From contig NW_026729197.1 in assembly GCF_030272615.1 (NCBI RefSeq), positions 26,001-90,000 of the forward strand: a stretch of DNA of 64,000 nucleotides, written 5' to 3'. The number at the start of each line of letters is the position of its first letter. Position 1 is the first letter of the stretch. Source of the stretch: Cryptomeria japonica. Its lineage: Eukaryota > Streptophyta > Pinopsida > Cupressales > Cupressaceae. The notes beneath the pieces were generated by a model. It saw nothing but the letters and a program-made list of their open reading frames with translations, was not told the origin of the DNA and made no database searches. This document shows positions 8,207 through 19,900 of the stretch, in pieces. Both the position numbers and the translations under genes were made by a program.

Positions 8207-10559
8207 CCTTCACTAATTTCCATAAAAGGCAAAAAAAAAACGAGATTTTAAAATTTCCGTTTTGAAAGATAGTGAGAAAAAGGGAATGCTGGTGCCATCT
8301 TGAGCCCGCCCTGGTGCGCAGCCCAGCCAAGGTGTGCGCACCAAGGTGCCCACCCTGGCGAAGGTGCGCGCCCGGGCAATTAACCCAACTTCCAACTTCG
8401 CGCGCGCCAGGGTGGGAGCGCACCCAACAACCGGGCCTGGGAAGAGCCAATGCGAGAAACCCCACCAAACGCTCTGACAAAAAAAGAGGGGGCGCTCCAG
8501 TAACCCCGCTTCGGAGCGCACCCTGGGCAAACCCAGCCAAGGTGCCCACCCCGGCCAAGGTGCAGGCGAGGTGCGCACCCGGGGCAAACCGGGCTCCGAC
8601 AACGTGCACGCCGCACCTTGGAGCACACTTCGTAGCGCTCCCGGGTGCGCACCTCAGAGCACACCAAGGTGGGCAGCGAGGTGCGCACCTTTGATGCGCT
8701 GCCTTCACTAATTTCCAGAAAAGGCAAAAAAAAAAGGAGATTTTAAAATTTCCGTTTTGAAAGATAGTGAAAAAAACGGAACGCGCGTGCCATCTTGAGC
8801 CCGCCCTGGTGCGCAGCCCAGGTAAGGTGCCCACCCTGGCAAAGGTGCGCACCCGGGCAATTAACCCTACTTCCGACTTCGTGCGCGCCAGGGTGGCAAC
8901 CGGGCCTCGGAAGAGCCAATGCGAGAAACCCCACCAAACGCTCCGACAAAAAAAGAGGCGGCGCTCCAATAACCCCGCTTCGGAGCGCAGCCGGGGCAAA
9001 CCCAGCCAAGGTGCCCACCCCGACGAAGGTGCACGCGAGGTGCGCACCCGGGGCAAACCGGGCTCCGACAACGTGCACGCAGCACCTTGGAGCACACTTC
9101 GAAGCACTCCCGGGTGCCCACCGGCGTTGCGCACCGTGGTGGGCAGCGAGGTGCGCACCTTTGATGCGCTGCCTTCACTAATTTCCAGAAAAAGGCAAAA
9201 AAAAATGAGATTTTAAAATTTCCGTTTTGAAAGATAGTGAAAAAAAAGGAACGCGGGTGCCATCTTGAGCCCGCCCTGGTGCGCAGCCCAGGCAAGGCAT
9301 GCGCACCAAGGTGCCCACCCGAGGTGCACACCCGGGGCAAACCGGGCTCCGACTTCGTGCAGGCCGCACCTTGGAGCACACTTCGGAGCGCTCCTTGGTG
9401 CGCACCATGGTGCCCACCAGGGCGCGCAACCCAGCCAAGGTCTGCACACCAAGGTGCCCACCCCGGCGAAGGTGCACGCGAGGTGCGCACCCGGGGCAAA
9501 CCGGGCTCCGACTTCGTGCACGCCATGGTGCCCACCGCGGCGAAGGTGCACTGCGAGGTGCGCACCCGGGGCAAACCGGGCTCCGACTTCGTGCACGCCG
9601 CACCTTGGAGCACACTTCGGAGCGCTCCTTGGTGCGCACCATGGTGCCCACCAGGGCGCGCAACCCAGCCAAGGTGTGCGCACCAAGGTGCACGCGAGGT
9701 GCGCACCCGGGGCAAACCGGGGTCCGACTTCGTGCACGCCGCACCTTGGAGCACACATCGGAGCGCTCCCAGGTTCGCACCAGCGTTGCGCACCTTTGAT
9801 GCGCTGCCTTCACTAATTTCCAGAAAAGGCAAAAAAAAACGATATTTTAAAATTTCCGTTCTGAAAGATAGTGAAAAAAACGGAACGCGGGTGCCATCTT
9901 GAGCCCTTCCTGGTGCGCAGCCCAGGCAAGTTGTGCGCACCAAGGTGCCCACCCTGGCGGAGGTGCGCGCCCGGGGCAAACCGGGCTCCGACTTCGTGCA
10001 CTGCATGGTGCCCACCAAGGCGCGCAACCCAGCCAAGGTGCCCACCGCAGCGAAGGTGCACGCGAGGTGCACACCCGGGGCAAACCGGGCTCCGACTTCG
10101 TGCACGCCGCACCTTGGAGCACACTTCAGAGCGCTCCTTGGTGCGCACCAGGGCGCGCAACCCAGCCGAGGTGCCCACCCCGGCGAAGGTGCACGCGAGG
10201 TGCGCACCCGGGGCAAACCGGGCTCCGACTTCGTGCACGCCATGGTGCCCACCGCGGCGAAGGTGCGCACCCGGGGCAAACCGGGCTCCGACTTCGTGCA
10301 CGCCGCACCTTGGAGCACACTTCGGAGCGCTCCTTGGTGCGCACCATGGTGCCCACCAGGCCGCGCAACCCAGCCAAGGTGTGCGCACCAAGGTGCACGC
10401 GAGGTGCGCACCCGGGGCAAACCGGGGTCCGACTTCGTGCACGCCGCACCTTGGAGCACACATCGGGGCGCTCCCGGGTTCGCACCGGCGTTGCGCACCG
10501 TGGTGGGCACCTCGGAGCACACCAAGGTGGGCAGCGAGGTGCGCACCTTTGATGCGATG
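8207..10559 (+). repeat. Spacer block A (four AT-island modules), unit 1
   Basis: Modules start at 8207, 8702, 9172 and 9807, giving lengths of 495, 470, 635 and 753. Each opens with an AT island of about 100 bp (A runs, TTTTAAAATTTCCG, GAAAGATAGTGA) and continues with GC-rich GGTGCNCACC subrepeats. Modules 1 and 2 also share a unique insert with GAGAAACCCCACCAAACGCT, a short A run and CTCC(A)TAACCCCGCTTC. An extra T at 9552 is private to this unit, and 9450 is C. Block A is duplicated next to it as block B. Confidence 0.88.
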
Positions 10560-12394
10560 CCTTCACTAATTTCCATAAAAGGCAAAAAAAAAACGAGATT
10601 TTAAAATTTCCGTTTTGAAAGATAGTGAGAAAAAGGGAATGCTGGTGCCATCTTGAGCCCGCCCTGGTGCGCAGCCCAGCCAAGGTTTGCGCACCAAGGT
10701 GCCCACCCTGGCGAAGGTGCGCGCCCGGGCAATTAACCCAACTTCCAACTTCGCGCGCAGCCAGGGTGGGAGCGCACCCAACAACCGGGCCTGGGAAGAG
10801 CCAATGCGAGAAACCCCACCAAACTCTCTGACAAAAAAAGAGGGGGCGCTCCAGTAACCCCGCTTCGGAGCGCACCCTGGGCAAACCCAGCCAAGGTGCC
10901 CACCCCGGCCAAGGTGCAGGCGAGGTGCGCACCCGGGGCAAACCGGGCTCCGACAACGTGCACGCCGCACCTTGGAGCACACTTCGTAGCGCTCCCGGGT
11001 GCGCACCTCAGAGCACACCAAGGTGGGCAGCGAGGTGCGCACCTTTGATGCGCTGCCTTCACTAATTTCCAGAAAAGGCAAAAAAAAAAGGAGATTTTAA
11101 AATTTCCGTTTTGAAAGATAGTGAAAAAAACGGAACGCGCGTGCCATCTTGAGCCCGCCCTGGTGCGCAGCCCAGGTAAGGTGCCACCCTGGCAAAGGTG
11201 CGCACCCGGGCAATTAACCCTACTTCCGACTTCGTGCGCGCCAGGGTGGCAACCGGGCCTCGGAAGAGCCAATGCGAGAAACCCCACCAAACGCTCCGAC
11301 AAAAAAAGAGGCGGCGCTCCAATAACCCCGCTTCGGAGCGCAGCCGGGGCAAACCAAGCCAAGGTGCCCACCCCGACGAAGGTGCACGCGAGGTGCGCAC
11401 CCGGGGCAAACCGGGCTCCGACAACGTGCACGCAGCACCTTGGAGCACACTTCGAAGCACTCCCGGGTGCCCACCGGCGTTGCGCACCGTGGTGGGCAGC
11501 GAGGTGCGCACCTTTGATGCGCTGCCTTCACTAATTTCCAGAAAAAGGCAAAAAAAAATGAGATTTTAAAATTTCCGTTTTGAAAGATAGTGAAAAAAAA
11601 GGAACGCGGGTGCCATCTTGAGCCCGCCCTGGTGCGCAGCCCAGGCAAGGCATGCGCACCAAGGTGCCCACCCGAGGTGCACACCCGGGGCAAACCGGGC
11701 TCCGACTTCGTGCAGGCCGCACCTTGGAGCACACTTCGGAGCGCTCCTTGGTGCGCACCATGGTGCCCACCAGGGCGCACCCGAGGCAAACCGGGCTCCG
11801 ACTTCGTGCACGCCGCACCTTGGAGCACACATCGGAGCGCTCCCAGGTTCGCACCAGCGTTGCGCACCTTTGATGCGCTGCCTTCACTAATTTCCAGAAA
11901 AGGCAAAAAAAAACGATATTTTAAAATTTCCGTTCTGAAAGATAGTGAAAAAAACGGAACGCGGGTGCCATCTTGAGCCCTTCCTGATGCGCAGCCCAGG
12001 CAAGTTGTGCGCACCAAGGTGCCCACCCTGGCGGAGGTGCGCGCCCGGGGCAAACCGGGCTCCGACTTCGTGCACTGCATGGTGCCCACCAAGGCGCGCA
12101 ACCCAGCCAAGGTGCCCACCGCAGCGAAGGTGCACGCGAGGTGCGCACCCGAGGTGCACACCCGGGGCAAACCGGGCTCCGACTTCGTGCACGCCGCACC
12201 TTGGAGCACACTTCAGAGCGCTCCTTGGTACGCACCAGGGCGCGCAACCCAGCCAAGGTGCTCACCCCGGCGAAGGTGCACGCGAGGTGCGCACCCGGGG
12301 CAAACCGGGCTCGGACTTCGTGCACGCCGCACCTTGGAGCACACATCGGAGCGCTCCCGGGTTCGCACCAGCATTGCGCACCTTTGATGCGCTG
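10560..12394 (+). repeat. Spacer block B (shortened copy of block A), unit 1
   Basis: Modules start at 10560, 11056, 11525 and 11881, in the same order and with the same diagnostic AT islands as block A (8207, 8702, 9172, 9807). The first two lengths match block A. The third is 356 instead of 634 and the fourth 514 instead of 754, so about 278 and 240 bp are missing. Fixed differences from block A, the same in every unit, include GGTTTGCGC for GGTGTGCGC, AACTCTCTG for AACGCTCTG, and GTGCCACC for GTGCCCACC. The extra A at 10759 is private to unit 1. Confidence 0.88.
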
Positions 12395-12550
12395 CCTTCA
12401 CTAATTTCCAGAAAAGGCAAAAAAAAGAAAAAAATGAGATTTTAAAATTTCCGTTTTGAAAGATAGTGAAAAAAACGGAACGCGGGTGCCATCTTGAGCC
12501 CGCCCTGGTGTGCAGCCCAGGCAAGTTGTGCGCACCAAGGCACCCACCCT
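12395..12550 (+). repeat. Last AT-island module, unit 1
   Basis: This is a single AT island of the family used in blocks A and B, but with the A run interrupted by G. It is followed by the GTGCCATCTTGAGCC word and a short lead-in to the G-rich tract. It marks where the module array stops and the GGTGGGTGCC sequence takes over. Confidence 0.82.
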
Positions 12551-13066
12551 GGCCAAGGTGGGTCACGGGGTGGGTCCTAGGGTGGGTAACGGGGTGGGTA
12601 CTAAGGTGCGTGCCAAGGTGGGTCATAGGGTGGGTGCCAAGGTGGGCACCAGGGTGGGTGTGCACCAACCCTAGCCCCAGGGTAGGTCACGGGGTGGTTG
12701 TCGGGGTGGGCGTCAAGGAGCCAAGGTGGGTGGCAAGTAGCCAAGTTGCGTGCCAAGGTGGGTGTCGGGGTGGGTGCCAAGGATCCAAGGTGGGTGCCAA
12801 GGAACCAAGGTGGGTGTCTGGGTGGGTGCCGAGGTGGGAGCCAGGGTGGGTCCCAAGGTGAGTGCAAAGGTGGGTGCCAGGGTCAAGGTGAGTGCCAATG
12901 TGGGTTCCAAGGTGCCAGGGTCAGGGTGAGTGCCAATGTGGGTTCAAAGGTGCTAAGTTGGGTGCGAGGTTGGGTGCGAGGGTGGGTGGGTGCCAAGGTG
13001 TGCTAGGTGGAAGCCCGGGTGGGTCGGCATCCCATGGGTGTCGAGTTGGGTGCCTGATGGGTGCTT
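12551..13066 (+). repeat. G-rich GGTGGGTGCCAA-type tract with G-quadruplex motif, unit 1
   Basis: Degenerate 10-14 bp repeats of AAGGTGGGTGCC run for ~515 bp, with nearly all G runs on the + strand. At 12567-12598 six G runs (GGGG, GGG, GGG, GGG, GGGG, GGG) are separated by 1-5 bases, a strong G-quadruplex motif. A further GGGTGGGTGGGTGCC lies near the 3' side (about 12980-12995). This unit alone has CCCC instead of CC at about 12675-12678. Confidence 0.88.
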
Positions 13067-13400
13067 CTTGTCAAGTTTTAGTCGTCGGGACTCATTTCGA
13101 GCCTTAGAGGTCGTTTCTTGTCCGGTTGCCCTGTCTTCGACCTGGGAACCCAATTTTGGTCCTCGGGTCCCATTTTTTTTTGTCTCGCATCCCACTTTTG
13201 GCCTGTGGCCTTTTCGGGGTCGATTCTCGTTTTGGGCATCAGAGCATGTTTCTTCTCCTAAAACCCAATATTTGTTTATTAAGTCTCGGAACACATTTTT
13301 GTTCTCGTGGACCCATCATGGGTCTTGGAACGCATTTGTGGTCCTTGGGTCCCATTTTGCATCCCGAAACTTGTGTTTTGGTGCTTGATCCCTATTTTGG
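13067..13400 (+). other. T-rich tract, unit 1
   Basis: This is the only long stretch with a T bias on the + strand. It contains loosely repeated words such as GGTCCTCGGGTCCCATTTT (about 13160-13178) and GGTCCTTGGGTCCCATTTT, about 182 bp apart, plus ACCCAATTTTGG-like variants. It resembles ordinary T-rich 5S spacer DNA. No gene, tRNA or terminator-linked structure is seen. Confidence 0.7.
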
Positions 13401-13796
13401 GTGCCCACCTTGCACCAAGTGCGCACCCGGGGCAAACCGAGCGCCTTGGTGCACCGGGGCAAGATCGAGCGTGCACCCGAGGCGCCCCGAACATGCACCA
13501 AGGTGCACTCGGCCCACATGTGAGCGCAGGTCGTTGCGCCCGAGGTGGTGTGTGGGCACCGCGTTGCAGACGGGACACTGCACGCACACGACGCCCCCTC
13601 CAGGTGCACGCACGTAGGCCGGGCCGGGTGCACACCCGACGCCCTAGCAAGGTGCGCGCACCCGGGCAGGGCTCACACTTGGCGAACGGGGCGCACTTCG
13701 CGAGGGAGGGTGTGCACCTCGACGGGGGTGGGTGGCCGGGGTGGATTCGCACGTGGGTCGCGGTTTGCTAAGTACACACTGCGACAAGCTCATAAC
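13401..13796 (+). promoter_or_regulatory. GC-rich 5' flank leading into 5S copy 2, unit 1
   Basis: About 400 bp of non-tandem GC-rich DNA joins the T-rich tract to the 5S promoter. It has several GTGCAC/GGTGCAC words and a GGCCGGGCCGGGTG stretch (about 13618-13629), but no AT island. The last 50 bp carry the promoter described separately. Whether more distal sequence is regulatory cannot be told. Confidence 0.6.
13747..13796 (+). promoter_or_regulatory. 5S upstream promoter region, copy 2
   Basis: It has the same TAAGTA near -28 (13769-13774) and C at -1 (13796) as copy 1. No differences were seen in the 50 bp before the gene. Confidence 0.6.
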
Positions 13797-13914
13797 GGGT
13801 GCGATCATACCAGCGTTAGTGCACCGGATCCCATCAGAACTCCGCAGTTAAGCGCGCTTGGGCCGGAGTAGTACTGGGATGGGTGACCTCCCGGGAAGTC
13901 CCGGTGTTGCACCC
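13797..13914 (+). rRNA. 5S rRNA: 5S ribosomal RNA, copy 2
   Basis: This copy is identical by eye to copy 1, including box A (13847-13862), box C (13877-13888) and the helix I ends. It lies 7927 bp downstream of copy 1. Its upstream spacer (unit 1) is the one with the extra CC near 12675. Confidence 0.97.
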
Positions 13915-13927
13915 TTTTTTAGTTTTT
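13915..13927 (+). terminator. RNA polymerase III T-tract terminator, copy 2
   Basis: The double T run (six T, AG, five T) directly follows 5S copy 2. Confidence 0.9.
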
Positions 13928-16900
13928 CGCCGGGCGTCGCAATGCTATTTGAATAAACCTTTTGCCCGTTTGCGTTCTCGTCGGGGCCGGGCCGGGCCGG
14001 GGTGCGCTGCCCGCACTACCGCGCGCGCGGGGGCGACACCGAGCGCGCACCCGAGGCGCCCCGAGCACACAGGCCACGGTGCAACCCGGGCGTTGTGCGC
14101 GCACCCCGGTGCGCCCGAGGTGCTGCGCGCGCACCCAGGTGAAATCGGTGTGCACCTCGGCCAGTGCGCGCTCGGTCGAGTCGCGCACGTTGGCCAAGGT
14201 GCACGGTGATGTTTCTTACTCTAAGGTTCCGCACCAGACGCCCGGGACAGGTGAGCGAAGCTGGGCGGGGCCGGGTGCGCGGCCGGGGCAGGTGCACGCA
14301 GCTGGAGAGAGCTTTGGAGCACACTTCGGAGCGCACCAATGATGCGCTCCATTCAAAAGTTTCCTGAAAAGGCAAAAAAAGTTGAGATTATAGAATTTCC
14401 CACTTGAGAGATTGTAAAAAAAAAAAATTTAAAATGAAGGAAACGCGGGTGCCAAGGTGTGCGCAGCCCAGCCAAGGTGTGCGCACCAAGGCGCCCACCC
14501 TGGCGAAGGTGCACGCAAGGTGCGCACCCGAGGCAAACCGGACAATTAACCCAACTTTCGACTTCGCGCGCACCTTGGAGCGCACTTCGGAGCGCTCCTT
14601 GGTGCGCACCAATCTTGGGCACCTCGGAGTGCACCATGGCGCCCACCAAGGTGCGCACCCGGGGCAAACCGAGCTCCGACTTCGTGCGCACCTTGGAGCG
14701 CACGAAAGGTGCGCACCATGGCGCCCACCAAGGTGCGCAGCCCAGCCAAGGCGTGCGCATCAAGGTGCGCACCCTGGCGAAGGTGCGCACCCGGGGCAAA
14801 CCGAGCTCCGACTTCGTGCGCACCTTGGAGCGCACAAAAGGTGCGCAACCCAGCCAAGGTGTGCGCACCCCGGTCAAACCGAGCTCCGAATCGTGCGCAC
14901 CAGAGGTGCACGCCATCGTGCGCACCTTGGAGCACACTTCGGAGCCCTCCTTGGTGCGCGCCGATGTTGCGCACCTCGGAGCGCACCCGGGGAAAAAACA
15001 ATGCAATTAACCCGACTTTCGACTTCGTGGGCACCTCGGAGCGCTCTCGGGTTCGCACCTCGGAGCACACCGAGGTGCGCACCTTTGATGCGCTGCCTTC
15101 ACCAATTTCCAGAAAAGGCAAGAAAACATTGAGAAGGTGTGCGCACCGAGGTGCCCACCCTGGCGAAGGTGCACGCGAGGTGCGCACCCGGGGCAAACCG
15201 GGCTCCGACTTCGTGCACGCCGCACCTTGGAGCACACTTCGGAGCGCTCCTTGGTGCGCACCAGGGCGCGCAACCCAGCCGAGGTGCCCACCCCGGCGAA
15301 GGTGCACGCGAGGTGCGCACCCGGGGCAAACCGGGCTCCGACTTCGTGCACGCCATGGTGCCCACCGCGGCGAAGGTGCACGCGAGGTGCGCACCCGGGG
15401 CAAACCGGGCTCCGACTTCGTGCACGCCGCACCTTGGAGCACACTTCGGAGCGCTCCTTGGTGCGCACCATGGTGCCCACCAGGGCGCGCAACCCCGCCG
15501 AAGGTGCACGCGAGGTGCGCACCCGGGGCAAACCGGGCTCCGACTTCGTGCACGCCGCACCTTGGAGCACACTTCGGAGCGCTCCTTGGTGCGCACCATG
15601 GTGCCCACCAGGGCGCGCAACCCCGCCGAAGGTGCACGCGAGGTGCGCACCCGGGGCAAACCGGGCTCCGACTTCGTGCACGCCATGGTGCGCACCGCGG
15701 CGAAGGTGCGCACCCGGGGCAAACCGGGCTCCGACTTCGTGCACGCCGCACCTTGGAGCACACTTCGGAGCGCTCCTTGGTGCGCACCAGGGCGCGCAAC
15801 CCAGCCGAGGTGCCCACCCCGGCGAAGGTGCACGCGAGGTGCGTACCCGGGGCAAACCGGGCTCCGACTTCGTGCACGCCGCACCTTGGAGCACACTTCG
15901 GAGCGCTCCTTGGTGCGCACCATGGTGCCCACCAGGCCGCGCAACCCAGCCAAGGTGTGCGCACCAAGGTGCACGCGAGGTGCGCACCCGGGGCAAACCG
16001 GGGTCCGACTTCGTGCACGCCGCACCTTGGAGCACACATCGGGGCGCTCCCGGGTTCGCACCGGCGTTGCGCACCGTGGTGGGCACCTCGGAGCACACCA
16101 AGGTGGGCAGCGAGGTGCGCACCTTTGATGCGATGCCTTCACTAATTTCCATAAAAGGCAAAAAAAAAACGAGATTTTAAAATTTCCGTTTTGAAAGATA
16201 GTGAGAAAAAGGGAATGCTGGTGCCATCTTGAGCCCGCCCTGGTGCGCAGCCCAGCCAAGGTGTGCGCACCAAGGTGCCCACCCTGGCGAAGGTGCGCGC
16301 CCGGGCAATTAACCCAACTTCCAACTTCGCGCGCGCCAGGGTGGGAGCGCACCCAACAACCGGGCCTGGGAAGAGCCAATGCGAGAAACCCCACCAAACG
16401 CTCTGACAAAAAAAGAGGGGGCGCTCCAGTAACCCCGCTTCGGAGCGCACCCTGGGCAAACCCAGCCAAGGTGCCCACCCCGGCCAAGGTGCAGGCGAGG
16501 TGCGCACCCGGGGCAAACCGGGCTCCGACAACGTGCACGCCGCACCTTGGAGCACACTTCGTAGCGCTCCCGGGTGCGCACCTCAGAGCACACCAAGGTG
16601 GGCAGCGAGGTGCGCACCTTTGATGCGCTGCCTTCACTAATTTCCAGAAAAGGCAAAAAAAAAAGGAGATTTTAAAATTTCCGTTTTGAAAGATAGTGAA
16701 AAAAACGGAACGCGCGTGCCATCTTGAGCCCGCCCTGGTGCGCAGCCCAGGTAAGGTGCCCACCCTGGCAAAGGTGCGCACCCGGGCAATTAACCCTACT
16801 TCCGACTTCGTGCGCGCCAGGGTGGCAACCGGGCCTCGGAAGAGCCAATGCGAGAAACCCCACCAAACGCTCCGACAAAAAAAGAGGCGGCGCTCCAATA

Positions 16901-19900
16901 ACCCCGCTTCGGAGCGCAGCCGGGGCAAACCCAGCCAAGGTGCCCACCCCGACGAAGGTGCACGCGAGGTGCGCACCCGGGGCAAACCGGGCTCCGACAA
17001 CGTGCACGCAGCACCTTGGAGCACACTTCGAAGCACTCCCGGGTGCCCACCGGCGTTGCGCACCGTGGTGGGCAGCGAGGTGCGCACCTTTGATGCGCTG
17101 CCTTCACTAATTTCCAGAAAAAGGCAAAAAAAAATGAGATTTTAAAATTTCCGTTTTGAAAGATAGTGAAAAAAAAGGAACGCGGGTGCCATCTTGAGCC
17201 CGCCCTGGTGCGCAGCCCAGGCAAGGCATGCGCACCAAGGTGCCCACCCGAGGTGCACACCCGGGGCAAACCGGGCTCCGACTTCGTGCAGGCCGCACCT
17301 TGGAGCACACTTCGGAGCGCTCCTTGGTGCGCACCATGGTGCCCACCAGGGCGCGCAACCCAGCCAAGGTCTGCACACCAAGGTGCCCACCCCGGCGAAG
17401 GTGCACGCGAGGTGCGCACCCGGGGCAAACCGGGCTCCGACTTCGTGCACGCCATGGTGCCCACCGCGGCGAAGGTGCACGCGAGGTGCGCACCCGGGGC
17501 AAACCGGGCTCCGACTTCGTGCACGCCGCACCTTGGAGCACACTTCGGAGCGCTCCTTGGTGCGCACCATGGTGCCCACCAGGGCGCGCAACCCAGCCAA
17601 GGTGTGCGCACCAAGGTGCACGCGAGGTGCGCACCCGGGGCAAACCGGGGTCCGACTTCGTGCACGCCGCACCTTGGAGCACACATCGGAGCGCTCCCAG
17701 GTTCGCACCAGCGTTGCGCACCTTTGATGCGCTGCCTTCACTAATTTCCAGAAAAGGCAAAAAAAAAACGATATTTTAAAATTTCCGTTCTGAAAGATAG
17801 TGAAAAAAACGGAACGCTGGGTGCCATCTTGAGCCCTTCCTGGTGCGCAGCCCAGGCAAGTTGTGCGCACCAAGGTGCCCACCCTGGCGGAGGTGCGCGC
17901 CCGGGGCAAACCGGGCTCCGACTTCGTGCACTGCATGGTGCCCACCAAGGCGCGCAACCCAGCCAAGGTGCCCACCGCAGCGAAGGTGCACGCGAGGTGC
18001 ACACCCGGGGCAAACCGGGCTCCGACTTCGTGCACGCCGCACCTTGGAGCACACTTCAGAGCGCTCCTTGGTGCGCACCAGGGCGCGCAACCCAGCCGAG
18101 GTGCCCACCCCGGCGAAGGTGCACGCGAGGTGCGCACCCGGGGCAAACCGGGCTCCGACTTCGTGCACGCCATGGTGCCCACCGCGGCGAAGGTGCGCAC
18201 CCGGGGCAAACCGGGCTCCGACTTCGTGCACGCCGCACCTTGGAGCACACTTCGGAGCGCTCCTTGGTGCGCACCATGGTGCCCACCAGGCCGCGCAACC
18301 CAGCCAAGGTGTGCGCACCAAGGTGCACGCGAGGTGCGCACCCGGGGCAAACCGGGGTCCGACTTCGTGCACGCCGCACCTTGGAGCACACATCGGGGCG
18401 CTCCCGGGTTCGCACCGGCGTTGCGCACCGTGGTGGGCACCTCGGAGCACACCAAGGTGGGCAGCGAGGTGCGCACCTTTGATGCGATGCCTTCACTAAT
18501 TTCCATAAAAGGCAAAAAAAAAACGAGATTTTAAAATTTCCGTTTTGAAAGATAGTGAGAAAAAGGGAATGCTGGTGCCATCTTGAGCCCGCCCTGGTGC
18601 GCAGCCCAGCCAAGGTTTGCGCACCAAGGTGCCCACCCTGGCGAAGGTGCGCGCCCGGGCAATTAACCCAACTTCCAACTTCGCGCGCGCCAGGGTGGGA
18701 GCGCACCCAACAACCGGGCCTGGGAAGAGCCAATGCGAGAAACCCCACCAAACTCTCTGACAAAAAAAGAGGGGGCGCTCCAGTAACCCCGCTTCGGAGC
18801 GCACCCTGGGCAAACCCAGCCAAGGTGCCCACCCCGGCCAAGGTGCAGGCGAGGTGCGCACCCGGGGCAAACCGGGCTCCGACAACGTGCACGCCGCACC
18901 TTGGAGCACACTTCGTAGCGCTCCCGGGTGCGCACCTCAGAGCACACCAAGGTGGGCAGCGAGGTGCGCACCTTTGATGCGCTGCCTTCACTAATTTCCA
19001 GAAAAGGCAAAAAAAAAAGGAGATTTTAAAATTTCCGTTTTGAAAGATAGTGAAAAAAACGGAACGCGCGTGCCATCTTGAGCCCGCCCTGGTGCGCAGC
19101 CCAGGTAAGGTGCCACCCTGGCAAAGGTGCGCACCCGGGCAATTAACCCTACTTCCGACTTCGTGCGCGCCAGGGTGGCAACCGGGCCTCGGAAGAGCCA
19201 ATGCGAGAAACCCCACCAAACGCTCCGACAAAAAAAGAGGCGGCGCTCCAATAACCCCGCTTCGGAGCGCAGCCGGGGCAAACCAAGCCAAGGTGCCCAC
19301 CCCGACGAAGGTGCACGCGAGGTGCGCACCCGGGGCAAACCGGGCTCCGACAACGTGCACGCAGCACCTTGGAGCACACTTCGAAGCACTCCCGGGTGCC
19401 CACCGGCGTTGCGCACCGTGGTGGGCAGCGAGGTGCGCACCTTTGATGCGCTGCCTTCACTAATTTCCAGAAAAAGGCAAAAAAAAATGAGATTTTAAAA
19501 TTTCCGTTTTGAAAGATAGTGAAAAAAAAGGAACGCGGGTGCCATCTTGAGCCCGCCCTGGTGCGCAGCCCAGGCAAGGCATGCGCACCAAGGTGCCCAC
19601 CCGAGGTGCACACCCGGGGCAAACCGGGCTCCGACTTCGTGCAGGCCGCACCTTGGAGCACACTTCGGAGCGCTCCTTGGTGCGCACCATGGTGCCCACC
19701 AGGGCGCACCCGAGGCAAACCGGGCTCCGACTTCGTGCACGCCGCACCTTGGAGCACACATCGGAGCGCTCCCAGGTTCGCACCAGCGTTGCGCACCTTT
19801 GATGCGCTGCCTTCACTAATTTCCAGAAAAGGCAAAAAAAAACGATATTTTAAAATTTCCGTTCTGAAAGATAGTGAAAAAAACGGAACGCGGGTGCCAT

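Noticed and set aside
6477-8216. 579-codon plus-strand frame as a protein-coding gene
   Set aside because: It is made of tandem GC-rich DNA repeats, overlaps equally long frames on both strands, has no recognisable domain, and its sequence words come from the same DNA in several frames.
7170-9158. 662-codon minus-strand frame as a coding gene
   Set aside because: It runs across three different spacer segments including AT islands, is antisense to other long frames, and in other units is split by 1-2 bp changes.
8207-12550. AT islands as transposon ends or poly(A) tails of SINEs
   Set aside because: They recur at ordered positions in every unit, lack flanking target-site duplications, and the sequence between them is the local subrepeat, not an element body.
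5988-13796. Hidden 35S rDNA genes or a second 5S copy or pseudogene in the spacer
   Set aside because: I looked for 5S box A/box C words and conserved 18S/26S motifs and saw none outside the eight 5S genes. The unit length similar to a 35S repeat appears coincidental.
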